Source: Limibacillus halophilus
GTDB taxonomy: Bacteria; Pseudomonadota; Alphaproteobacteria; Kiloniellales; CECT-8803
NCBI RefSeq assembly: GCF_014191775.1
Contig: NZ_JACHXA010000003.1
Location: 186,001-250,000, forward strand
Direction of reading: 5' to 3'
Length of the DNA stretch: 64,000 nucleotides
The position numbers and the translations under genes are program-made. Numbering within the stretch: position 1 is the stretch's first letter; every line of letters starts with the position of its first letter. The notes beneath the pieces are model-generated. The model had not been told where the DNA came from. It searched no databases and worked only from the letters and a program-made list of their open reading frames with translations. Below, piece after piece: positions 35,243 through 43,320 of the stretch.

Positions 35243-36451
35243 GTGAAAGCTGATCGAAAGGCTGCGTGTGTTAGCTGGCTGCAGCGCGCGCCGATGGTTG
35301 TGACAGGGCTGTTTCTTGCCGCCTCAATGGCCATCCTACCCGCAGCAACTCAGGCTCAGGGGCAGCAAGCCATGGCCGTGCGCGTGGATGCCGTCCGCAG
35401 CACGCTCCTGTCGCAGAAAGTTCCGGTTCTGGGGCGCCTTGTCCCCAGACAGGCCGGCGTGGTTGCCGCTCGCACCTCCGGTGCAATCGAGCGATTTGTC
35501 GTGGAGGTTGGCGATCGCCTGAATGCAGGCGATCCAATCGCCCATTTAGACGAGGAGCGTTTGAAGGCCATCCGCGATGACGCCGCGGCGGCGTTGGACA
35601 ACGCCAAGGCAAACCTCCAAGTGCGTGATGCGGAGCTCAACCTGGAACGGCAGAACCTGAAGCGGATCGAAGGGCTCAAAGGGTCCTCGGCTTTCAGCGG
35701 CGCACGCTTTGAAGACCAATTGCAAACCGTCAATGCCGCTACCGCACGCATTACCGTGGCCAAGGCCCTGGTTAACCGCGCGCAGTCTGCTTTGACGCTC
35801 GCCGAGATCGATCTTCGCTATACAACGGTCGCAGCCCCTTACGACGGTGTTGTGACACAGCGGCTGACGGAAACCGGCGCTTTCGTAAGCTTGGGAGACC
35901 CGGTGGTGCGCATGATCGCCGACAGCGATCTGGAAGTCGAAGCCGATGTTCCGGCGAATCGGCTGGCTGGCCTGACCCCCGGCAGCACCGTCGAAATCAC
36001 CTTGGACAGTGGCACGCACCGATACACGGCGCGTGTCCGCGCGATCGTGCCTTCGGAAAATCCGTTAACGCGGACACGACCGGTACGCTTCGTGCCAGAT
36101 CTGTCGGGTAATGGCGCCAACCTGGCCGCCGAGCAATCCGTCACGGTCCTGGTCCCGGTTAGCGCCCCCAGGGAGGTGATGACGGTACATAAGGACGCGA
36201 TTCTCCGTCGGGGTGATGGAACGACCGTTTTCGTGATCGTCGATGGAAAGGCAGAGGTCCGCGAAGTGACGCTTGGAGAAGCAAGCGGCGCCCGTTTCGA
36301 AGTGATCAGCGGCTTGGAAGACGGCGAGCAGGCCGTGATACGCGGCAACGAGCGATTGCGTCCAGGCCAGGAAGTTCAGGTTCTAAACGGCCAGGCGGCC
36401 CCGGCTGATTCTACGCCTTCGAGTCAGCCAAAGCAGGAGCCGCAGGGATGA
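35243..36451 (+). CDS. RND efflux periplasmic adaptor subunit
   Basis: A 402-residue membrane fusion protein. A signal sequence (about residues 17-38) is followed by the biotinyl-lipoyl-like half (RTSGAIERFVVEVGDRLNAG), a helical hairpin (about 110-180), the second lipoyl half (LRYTTVAAPYDGVVTQRL), and beta-barrel and membrane-proximal domains. It starts at GTG 35243 with AAGGA about 11 nt upstream. It bridges the RND pump encoded next (4-bp overlap, ATGA) to an outer membrane channel; no TolC-like gene is nearby, so a shared channel is likely. No local regulator gene is present. Confidence 0.92.
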   Translation: MKADRKAACVSWLQRAPMVVTGLFLAASMAILPAATQAQGQQAMAVRVDAVRSTLLSQKVPVLGRLVPRQAGVVAARTSGAIERFVVEVGDRLNAGDPIAHLDEERLKAIRDDAAAALDNAKANLQVRDAELNLERQNLKRIEGLKGSSAFSGARFEDQLQTVNAATARITVAKALVNRAQSALTLAEIDLRYTTVAAPYDGVVTQRLTETGAFVSLGDPVVRMIADSDLEVEADVPANRLAGLTPGSTVEITLDSGTHRYTARVRAIVPSENPLTRTRPVRFVPDLSGNGANLAAEQSVTVLVPVSAPREVMTVHKDAILRRGDGTTVFVIVDGKAEVREVTLGEASGARFEVISGLEDGEQAVIRGNERLRPGQEVQVLNGQAAPADSTPSSQPKQEPQG

Positions 36452-39400
36452 ACCTGATTCGCGGCGCTATCGAGAGGCCCATCGCCGTCATTGCCGTGGT
36501 CTTGATGGTGGTGCTCTTCGGGATGGTGGCGCTTCAGGCCATTCCCATCCAATTGGCGCCGGATGTGCGGCAACCGACGATTACTATCGAGACAACATGG
36601 GCCGGAGCCGCGCCGGCGGAAATCGAACGTGAGATCGTCGTCGAACAGGAGGATGTCCTCAAGGGGCTGGAGGGGCTGGAGGAGATTACCTCTCGGGCCG
36701 AGACCGGCCGCGCTCGTGTCACTCTCGAGTTTGCAGTCGGCACGAATATGGATCGTGCCTTGCTGTTGACCGCCAACAGGCTGGACCGGGTGCCTAGCTA
36801 TCCCGATGAGGCCGACGAGCCGACGCTGGACACCTCCGGCTCGGAAGACAATCCCATTGCATGGTTTGTCGTCACGCGTCTACCAGGCGTTGAGCAGCCG
36901 ATACACACCTTCGGCGACTTCGTCGAAGATGTCATAGCCGAGCGCATCGAACGGGTCCCCGGTGTTGCGAAAGTCAACTACTTCGGCGGATCGGAAAGGG
37001 AAATCCAGGTTGTTGTGGAGCCCGAGCGGATGGCCCGCTATGGCCTGACAGTTACCCGGATAATAGAAGCACTGCGGCGCGCCAACACCAATACCTCGGC
37101 CGGAGACGTGGAAGAAGGCAAGCGCCGCTACGTGGTGCGGACCGAAGGCGAGCTCGACAGCCTGGAAGCGGTTCGTTCCGTGGTTGTACGCTCCTTCGAG
37201 GACGCTGCAACCGGCCGGCTGGCGCGCGTGACAATTGGTGATATCGCCAAGGTTGCTTTCTCATACAAAGAACCCACGGCGACGATCCGCCAACTCGGAC
37301 AATCCACCATCGCATTCAACGCCGTTCGCGACACCGGCGCCAACGTCATCGAGACGATGCGCGGCATTCGTGAAGCGTTGGACGACCTCAATGCCTTCGT
37401 CGTGCCGAATGCCGGACTGCAGGTCAATCAGGTTTACGATGAAACCGTCTACATCAACTCAGCCATCGATCTGGTCGAACAGAACATCTATATCGGCGGT
37501 TCATTGGCTGCAATTCTGTTGCTGCTGTTCCTTCGCTCATTCCGCGCAACCCTGGTCATCTCCCTGGCCATTCCTGTATCGGTCATCGGCGCGTTCGTCG
37601 CCATGGCCGCGCTCGGTCGTTCCATCAACGTTATCTCACTGGCCGGGCTGGCATTTTCCGTAGGCATGGTGGTCGACGCCGCCATTGTCGTGCTGGAGAA
37701 CATCTACCGCCTGCGCGAACGCGGATACAGCGCCAGAGAGGCCGCATTTATCGGCGCGAATCAGGTTTGGGGAGCCGTGCTCGTATCTGCTCTCACGACG
37801 GTAATGGTTTTCATCCCGATTCTGATCATGGAATTGGAAGTCGGGCAGCTTTTCCGGGACATCGCGGTTGCAATTTCGGTTTCGGTCCTACTATCGCTGC
37901 TGGTCTCGGTCACGGTGATACCGGCCCTCTCCAGCAAGCTCTTCGGATTGACCAGTGATCGTGACAAGGAACGCTCGCTAACCAAAATTCGACTGCCAAT
38001 CATCGATGATCTGGCTCAAGTGTTCGTGCGCTTCGTCCTTGGCTTCCTGTCCGTCGTCGTGCGGCGCAAAATTGTTGCATTCCTGGTGGTAGGGACGGTT
38101 ACCTGTGCTGCCGCCTTCAGCGCTTGGGTTTTCCTTCCCAAACTGGAATACCTGCCGGAGGGCAACCGTAACCTGGTGTTTGGCGTCATTGTACCGCCAC
38201 CCGGATACAATCTGCCAACCATGGCCGAGATCGCCGGCAAGATTGAACAGGAAATCAAACCCCTTTGGGTCACCGAATCAGGACCGGAGCGGGAGCTCGG
38301 CGGGCCTCCGAAGATCGAGCGCTTCTTCTTCGTAGCAACGCGCGGAAACACTTTCTTAGGCGCCATTTCCGCCGAATCACAAAAGGCTGCGGAGTTGATA
38401 CCGGTCCTCCAGCAACACGCGTTCGTGGAGCCCGGCACATTCGGGTTCATCAGCCAGCCCTCTATTTTCGGACGCGGCATCGGTTCCGGGCGCAAGATTG
38501 ATCTCGATATCCGTGGGCCCGATTTGGAGGAGATCGTTGGTGTAGCACAGGAGGCCTTTGGCAGGGCGCAAGCCGTGCTGCCGCGCGAGGTCGGAAATCA
38601 GTACCGCCCGAATCCGGGTCTCGAATTAGGCGCGCCGGAACTGCGCGTTCTGCCAGATCGCATTCGGCTTGCCGACAACGGTGTCACTGCACAGGAACTG
38701 GCCGACACGATCGACGCCTTCAACGACGGCTTGCGCGTCGTTGAAGTCACGGTCGGGACACAGCAGTTGGACCTGACATTGCGTGGCCCGGAATCGGAGA
38801 TCACGGAAACACAAGGCATTGCCAATCTTCCTGTCGTGACGCAAATCGGCCAGATAATTCCCGCCGGATCCCTGGCAAAGGTTGAGTTGACGTCTGGCCC
38901 GACGGAAATTCGGCATCGTGACCGACTCCGCACCATCACACTGGAGATTCGCCCCATCGCTCAACTTCCCTTGGAGCAGGCGGTCGAGATACTGCAGGAA
39001 AAAGTGATTGGTCCCATGATCGCGGAGGGCCTGCCGCCTGGAATGTCCATGACCATTTCCGGCACGGCCGACAAACTCAGTGAAACCTGGGACGCCATGG
39101 TGCTGGATCTGCTCCTTGCCATCGTCATCGTCTATCTGGTGATGGCGGTTCTGTTCGAGAGCTTTATTTATCCATTGATCATTCTGCTCGCCGTACCGCT
39201 CGCTGCGGCCGGTGGCATTGGTGGGTTGGCAGCGCTGAACACCTATGTTTACCAGCCGATGGACATGTTGACGCTGTTAGGCTTCGTGATCCTGATCGGT
39301 ATCGTCGTCAACAATGCCATTCTGATCGTCCATCAAACGCTGTTCCATGTTCGCGAGGAGGGCCTGGAGGCGACAGCCGCCATTCTTGAGGCAACCCGCA

Positions 39401-39675
39401 ACCGTATCCGACCGATCTTCATGTCGACCCTGACATCGGTTTTTGGAATGTTGCCTCTGGTGCTGTTTCCAGGCGCGGGGTCCGAACTTTATCGGGGGCT
39501 CGGGTCGGTGGTGCTGGGTGGGCTGTCGCTATCGGCCCTGCTGACGCTGCTGATTATACCGCCGATGCTGACCTTCCTGGTCGGGCCACTGGAGAACAGG
39601 AAACTCAAGAAATCCGACGCTCAGAAGGTTCAAGGTCAAACAGGTGAGGCCGTTCTGCAGCCCGCGGGGGAATAG
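36448..39675 (+). CDS. Efflux RND transporter permease subunit
   Basis: A 1075-residue AcrB-superfamily proton-driven exporter with 12 membrane helices and two large periplasmic loops. The N-terminus MNLIRGAIERPIAVIAVVLM and RIRPIFMSTLTSVFGMLPLV near 985 are typical. In TM4 the sequence is SVGMVVDAAIVVLEN, so only one of the two AcrB acidic residues remains (Ala for Asp408), and in TM10 VVNNAILIV has Asn where AcrB has Lys940. It therefore belongs to a different RND subfamily with an altered proton relay. The substrate is unknown. It is coupled to the adaptor and ends 1 bp before the convergent TusA-like gene. Confidence 0.93.
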   Translation: MNLIRGAIERPIAVIAVVLMVVLFGMVALQAIPIQLAPDVRQPTITIETTWAGAAPAEIEREIVVEQEDVLKGLEGLEEITSRAETGRARVTLEFAVGTNMDRALLLTANRLDRVPSYPDEADEPTLDTSGSEDNPIAWFVVTRLPGVEQPIHTFGDFVEDVIAERIERVPGVAKVNYFGGSEREIQVVVEPERMARYGLTVTRIIEALRRANTNTSAGDVEEGKRRYVVRTEGELDSLEAVRSVVVRSFEDAATGRLARVTIGDIAKVAFSYKEPTATIRQLGQSTIAFNAVRDTGANVIETMRGIREALDDLNAFVVPNAGLQVNQVYDETVYINSAIDLVEQNIYIGGSLAAILLLLFLRSFRATLVISLAIPVSVIGAFVAMAALGRSINVISLAGLAFSVGMVVDAAIVVLENIYRLRERGYSAREAAFIGANQVWGAVLVSALTTVMVFIPILIMELEVGQLFRDIAVAISVSVLLSLLVSVTVIPALSSKLFGLTSDRDKERSLTKIRLPIIDDLAQVFVRFVLGFLSVVVRRKIVAFLVVGTVTCAAAFSAWVFLPKLEYLPEGNRNLVFGVIVPPPGYNLPTMAEIAGKIEQEIKPLWVTESGPERELGGPPKIERFFFVATRGNTFLGAISAESQKAAELIPVLQQHAFVEPGTFGFISQPSIFGRGIGSGRKIDLDIRGPDLEEIVGVAQEAFGRAQAVLPREVGNQYRPNPGLELGAPELRVLPDRIRLADNGVTAQELADTIDAFNDGLRVVEVTVGTQQLDLTLRGPESEITETQGIANLPVVTQIGQIIPAGSLAKVELTSGPTEIRHRDRLRTITLEIRPIAQLPLEQAVEILQEKVIGPMIAEGLPPGMSMTISGTADKLSETWDAMVLDLLLAIVIVYLVMAVLFESFIYPLIILLAVPLAAAGGIGGLAALNTYVYQPMDMLTLLGFVILIGIVVNNAILIVHQTLFHVREEGLEATAAILEATRNRIRPIFMSTLTSVFGMLPLVLFPGAGSELYRGLGSVVLGGLSLSALLTLLIIPPMLTFLVGPLENRKLKKSDAQKVQGQTGEAVLQPAGE

Positions 39676-39676
39676 A

Positions 39677-39928
39677 TCAGGCTTTCTTGCGCAAAAGAAA
39701 GCGATACAGCCCCTGTTCTTCTGCGCTTTCCAACAAGTGATCTCCCGTCGTCCGGCAGAACGCCTGAAAGTCCTCCACCGCGCTCGGGTCAGTCGCCAGG
39801 ACTCGCAACAATCCGCCGGGCGGAATCGCTTTCATCGCCTTCCTTGCTTTGAGAACCGGCAGGGGACACTTCAACCCACGCGCATCCAGTTCCTGGTCGA
39901 TCTTTTGCGTGTCACTCACTTTCGGCAA
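39677..39928 (-). CDS. TusA-like sulfurtransferase
   Basis: An 83-residue SirA/TusA/YedF family protein. The Cys that carries persulfide is in LDARGLKCPLPVLKARKAM (CPxP motif near residue 22), followed by LLRVLATDPSAVEDFQAFC. TusA proteins relay sulfur for tRNA thiolation, molybdopterin or sulfur metabolism. As a lone gene, its specific partner cannot be inferred. Its stop lies 1 bp from the stop of the convergent RND gene. Confidence 0.92.
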   Translation of the reverse strand: MPKVSDTQKIDQELDARGLKCPLPVLKARKAMKAIPPGGLLRVLATDPSAVEDFQAFCRTTGDHLLESAEEQGLYRFLLRKKA

Positions 39929-40012
39929 TCCCTTTCGATACTTGGCCAGCCTTTGACATAGTCATTGACCAAAAGCTGATATAGCAGTCTTGCCGCGCGC
40001 GCTCAAAGATAC

Positions 40013-40423
40013 CTAATTGCGCAGGCGCATCAGCCCCGCTCCCGCCAGCGACAGCCAGGAGAGCAGAAGTAAGCTACCGCCCAGTGGCGTCACCCAAACC
40101 AGGAAATGCGGTCCCCCTATCGCCAGAACCGCCAGAGACCCGGAAAACGCGAGCCCACCGGCGACCATGCCCCATCCGGAAAACAACAGTAATCGGCCAA
40201 CCTGCCGCTGTGGGCCTGACAAGAGCGCGGCTAGCGCAACCAGGACCGCCGCATGAACCAGCCAGTACTGTGACGCGGTTGCAAGCCAATCCATGGCCTC
40301 CGACGTCAAGGATCCCCTCAGGGCATGCGCAGCAAAAGCTCCGGACGCCACGCCCAGAAAACCAAAGACGGCCCCGGCAATCAGAAAACCGCTACCTTTC
40401 GCCGTTTCGCTTTGTCGCTGCAT
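40013..40423 (-). CDS. DUF423 membrane protein
   Basis: A 136-residue integral membrane protein with about four hydrophobic helices. The DUF423 (YwdK/YgdD-like) signature is visible: GFLGVASGAFAAHALRG near residue 20 and ASQYWLVHAAVLVALA near 50. ATG 40423 (MQRQSETAKG) is preferred to an in-frame ATG at 40474, which would add a basic tail not seen in the family. Function of the family is unknown. It is divergent from the enoyl-CoA hydratase gene. Confidence 0.9.
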   Translation of the reverse strand: MQRQSETAKGSGFLIAGAVFGFLGVASGAFAAHALRGSLTSEAMDWLATASQYWLVHAAVLVALAALLSGPQRQVGRLLLFSGWGMVAGGLAFSGSLAVLAIGGPHFLVWVTPLGGSLLLLSWLSLAGAGLMRLRN

Positions 40424-40509
40424 CCGCCTTCTGTACCCTTTTTGAAAGAACCAAATCAACGCACAAGAGTTCAAGCGACTAACCGTTTACGCAGTGGAAG
40501 GTAATCGAG

Positions 40510-41304
40510 ATGGCATTTGATACAATCCTTTTCCAGCAAGCGTCCGGCATCGCGCGCATTCGCCTCAACAGGCCCGACAAGTTGAACGCTATCACACGCG
40601 AGATGCTGAGCGAACTGGATGCAGCCTTTCGCACCGTCGAAGGCGACAGCAACATCCGCGTGGCGATTCTGGGTGGTGAAGGCCGCGCGTTTTGTGCCGG
40701 ACAAGACCTGGGTGAAGCCGCTCTGCTTCAAGAGGGCGACATTGCCGAAGCCGTCGCACTTTCCCTCGACCGCTTCTACCACCCTCTCCTTCAGCGCATC
40801 CGCAATCTGCGCAAGCCGGTGATTGCCGAGGTCGGCGGTATTGCCGCTGGAGCCGGATGCAGCCTTGCATTGACCTGCGACCTCGTGCTGGCTGGAGAGA
40901 GTGCGAGTTTTCTGCAGGCTTTTGCGCGAATTGGCCTAATTCCGGACTGCGGAAGCAGTTGGATTCTACCGCGTTTAATCGGCGAGGCCCGCGCCAGGGC
41001 GATGATGCTGACCGCCGAGCCGGTTGACGCCGCAACCGCGCAATCCTGGGGCATGATCCACGGTTGCGTGCCGGACGAGACTTTGAGGTCCGCCACCGAT
41101 GACTTGGCAGAACGGCTGGCAAATGGACCAACGGCCAGCTTCGGTCGCATAAAGCAGGCGCTCGCACGCAGCTATGATCAAGGCTACGGCGAGCAGTTGG
41201 ACCTGGAGTGCGCTCTTCAGGCAGAGGCAGCGCGCGGCGAGGATTTCGCCGAAGGCGTGACAGCCTTCAAGGAAAAACGCCCGCCGCTATTCAAGGGCCG
41301 CTAG
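40510..41304 (+). CDS. Enoyl-CoA hydratase/isomerase (PaaG-like)
   Basis: A 264-residue crotonase-fold enzyme. Oxyanion-hole segments are GRAFCAGQDLGE (near residue 60) and GGIAAGAGCSLALTCDL (near 113), and GLIPDCGSSWILPRLIG near 142 carries the Asp typical of PaaG/2-(1,2-epoxy-1,2-dihydrophenyl)acetyl-CoA isomerase rather than the Glu of classical hydratases. No other phenylacetate genes are here, so the physiological substrate is uncertain. It could equally be a general enoyl-CoA isomerase. Confidence 0.85.
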   Translation: MAFDTILFQQASGIARIRLNRPDKLNAITREMLSELDAAFRTVEGDSNIRVAILGGEGRAFCAGQDLGEAALLQEGDIAEAVALSLDRFYHPLLQRIRNLRKPVIAEVGGIAAGAGCSLALTCDLVLAGESASFLQAFARIGLIPDCGSSWILPRLIGEARARAMMLTAEPVDAATAQSWGMIHGCVPDETLRSATDDLAERLANGPTASFGRIKQALARSYDQGYGEQLDLECALQAEAARGEDFAEGVTAFKEKRPPLFKGR

Positions 41305-41346
41305 AAAGGAGCCAATGAAGAAGAGCTGTTCGTGAAGGTACGGCAC

Positions 41347-41847
41347 CTAGACCTTCAAGACTTCCCGCAACACCTTGGCGGTCGGAAGCGCCACGAAATA
41401 CTCCCCATCGATGATGGTCGTATCACCCTCATCCCATTTCGTTTTGTCGAAGTCCCAGGCAAAAAGCTGTGCCTTCTTGTCCGGGTCGTCGATAATCCGG
41501 CGCAGCTTGCGCGTAACGAGATTCTGAAACTGGGAGATGGTGCTGAGATGCTTGTCACCAGTGATCTTTGTCAGGGCTTTCATGCCAGCACGACCTTTGG
41601 CGTTTGCAAAGGCGCGCAGAATATCCTTCTGCTTCTCGCTCAAGCCATGAACCAGCTTCGCGGCCTGGTCGTGGTCCAGGACCACAGGCTCACGCCACCG
41701 CAAGCCCGGTGTTTCCCGGCGAGCCGGCACGGGTACCGGTGAGACATTCTTGCTGGCTGGACGAGTCCCGGAAAACACAGCCAGGATTTCATCCCGTGTC
41801 CCTTCGGACAGACGGCGAAAGTCAGTGCTATCGATAACAATCTGCAT
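41347..41847 (-). CDS. Hypothetical protein with possible winged-helix core
   Basis: A 166-residue cytoplasmic protein. Residues ~68-125 (KLVHGLSEKQKDILRAFANA, then GMKALTKITGDKHLSTISQF and a basic helix with RKLRRI) look like a winged helix-turn-helix, while the C-terminal WDFDKTKWDEGDTTIIDGEY segment is acidic. I do not recognise a named family. ATG 41847 (MQIVIDSTDFRRL) is used because GGAAAGGGG lies 7 nt upstream; an in-frame ATG at 41916 would add 23 residues. It may be a small regulator. Confidence 0.6.
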   Translation of the reverse strand: MQIVIDSTDFRRLSEGTRDEILAVFSGTRPASKNVSPVPVPARRETPGLRWREPVVLDHDQAAKLVHGLSEKQKDILRAFANAKGRAGMKALTKITGDKHLSTISQFQNLVTRKLRRIIDDPDKKAQLFAWDFDKTKWDEGDTTIIDGEYFVALPTAKVLREVLKV

Positions 41848-41962
41848 GGTTTGCCCCTTTCCCAAAAGGCCACTAGGCCCCTCCAGAATGCGCACCCTAA
41901 GCTGGTGCCTGGGCATTAACTTGTCTTGCGGCGACGAGTCTGCCTCAGCAAACGGCTTGCTC

Positions 41963-42688
41963 TCAGGAAAGCGTTACGCCGCTACCAACCTGCATCCCTA
42001 AGAGCTCAGCGGCCGACCCTTGGTTGACGGCAATCTCAACGAGGCCCAGAGAATTAAAGTACCAGAAGATGGCCCCTTCTTGCACCTCGTCAAAAGTGCG
42101 GGCACGTGAAATTTTCCGTCGACCCACCTTGAGCACCCGTACGCCCTCCATCATGGCGTCATCGAGCCCGGTCATCAGGTTGCCAAATCCGTCGATATAA
42201 ATGATGCGAGCGGGGTCGGCGGGGTCATCCCAACCAACCAAACTGTCGCTCGCTATCTGTCGCTGCTTGATGGGCTTCCCGGCGATCTGCGAGGCTAGCG
42301 CCGGCGCAAAGATGTCGCGTCCATGAAATGAACTCGACAATCGCTTTGGCCGCCAAAGTATCTCGTGGCAGCGCAGTGATCGCGCCGCGCGCGCAACTTC
42401 CACCAACAAACCATTGTCAGGCCCGCTGAAAAACCGTCCGTCGGCCTCCATCAGCAACGGCCGCCGGGCGCCTCCCACGCCAGGATCGACGACGCAGACA
42501 AGACTCGATCCGACCGGTACGTCCTCCAGGAGATGCGCCAGCAATTGTCCGGCTTCGATCGGACGGAAGCGCGGTGCATCGTGCATCAGATCGACAACCG
42601 GTTGCCCAGGCAAACGCTTTGCCAACACCGCTTTGATCTGGCCGACGTAAGGGCCTTCCACTCCAAAGTCCGTAAACAGCAAAATCAT
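41963..42688 (-). CDS. SAM hydroxide adenosyltransferase (DUF62) family protein
   Basis: A 241-residue member of the fluorinase/chlorinase fold family that hydrolyses S-adenosylmethionine to adenosine and methionine. The N-terminal MILLFTDFGVEGPYVGQIKA, the VCVVDPGVGGARRPL segment near residue 82 and the FHGRDIFAPALA segment near 140 are characteristic, as is IDGFGNLMT near 190. The start is taken at ATG 42688, the usual family N-terminus; ATG 42697 is three codons upstream. The biological role of this hydrolase is unsettled. It is divergent from gcrA. Confidence 0.92.
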   Translation of the reverse strand: MILLFTDFGVEGPYVGQIKAVLAKRLPGQPVVDLMHDAPRFRPIEAGQLLAHLLEDVPVGSSLVCVVDPGVGGARRPLLMEADGRFFSGPDNGLLVEVARAARSLRCHEILWRPKRLSSSFHGRDIFAPALASQIAGKPIKQRQIASDSLVGWDDPADPARIIYIDGFGNLMTGLDDAMMEGVRVLKVGRRKISRARTFDEVQEGAIFWYFNSLGLVEIAVNQGSAAELLGMQVGSGVTLS

Positions 42689-42698
42689 GGCGCCCATT

Positions 42699-42733
42699 CT
42701 ATCCACAGGAAATCCCTTCGCGCGACTCGACTC
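42699..42733. promoter_or_regulatory. DnaA-box-like site and tandem GANTC sites upstream of gcrA
   Basis: CTATCCACA (42699-42707) matches the DnaA box TTATCCACA at eight of nine positions. GACTCGACTC (42724-42733) gives two abutting GANTC sites, the target of the CcrM methyltransferase. A -10-like TATAGT is at 42782-42787. In Caulobacter DnaA activates gcrA and GcrA acts with CcrM methylation, so these sites are plausible cell-cycle control elements; this is inference from motif and position. Confidence 0.5.
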
Positions 42734-42816
42734 CCTGATAGACACTCAATATCGTGGATGTAGAAGCAGGATACTACTAGATATAGTCAGAAACTACCCG
42801 ATTGGAGGAGCGAACC

Positions 42817-43290
42817 ATGTCCTGGACAGACGAGCGAATTAGCGAGCTGACACGCCTTTGGGAACAGGGATTGAGCGCTTCTGAGATTGGTAAAACGCTT
42901 GGTGTTTCAAAAAACGCCGTCGTTGGCAAAGCGCATCGGTTAAACCTACCCGCGCGTCCATCGCCTATCAAGCGCGGCGGCAGCACAAAACCCCGCACGA
43001 CCAAGCCGATGATCAAAACACCTGATCGTATCGGTAAGATGGAGTGTCGTCCTGCGACACCGGTTGCTGCCCAAACCCACAGCCACGAACCTCGCGTGGC
43101 CCGTCCCGCGCTCAAGAAGCGCTCCGTGGTGAAGAGCGCCAACTCCGCCTGCCTATGGCCGATTGGTGACCCTGGCGAGAATGATTTCCATTTCTGCGGC
43201 GAACCGGCGGTCTCGGGCAAGCCCTACTGCCAGGAACATTGCGCACGCGCCTACATCACCAAGACCCGCGACGAGTCAAAAGCTGCCTGA
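42817..43290 (+). CDS. gcrA: Cell cycle regulator GcrA
   Basis: A 157-residue GcrA protein. The N-terminal DNA-binding domain MSWTDERISELTRLWEQGLS with GVSKNAVVGKAHRLNLPAR (about 1-50) is highly conserved; a variable linker follows, and the C-terminal sigma-70-binding part has CLWPIGDPGENDFHFCGEP and PYCQEHCARAYI. GcrA associates with housekeeping sigma and promotes transcription at CcrM-methylated GANTC promoters. GGAGGAG lies 6 nt before ATG 42817. It is monocistronic, with a terminator 68 bp past the stop. Confidence 0.96.
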   Translation: MSWTDERISELTRLWEQGLSASEIGKTLGVSKNAVVGKAHRLNLPARPSPIKRGGSTKPRTTKPMIKTPDRIGKMECRPATPVAAQTHSHEPRVARPALKKRSVVKSANSACLWPIGDPGENDFHFCGEPAVSGKPYCQEHCARAYITKTRDESKAA

Positions 43291-43320
43291 TCTTTGTCAG
43301 GTGCAAAGGCCGCGGCCTTG

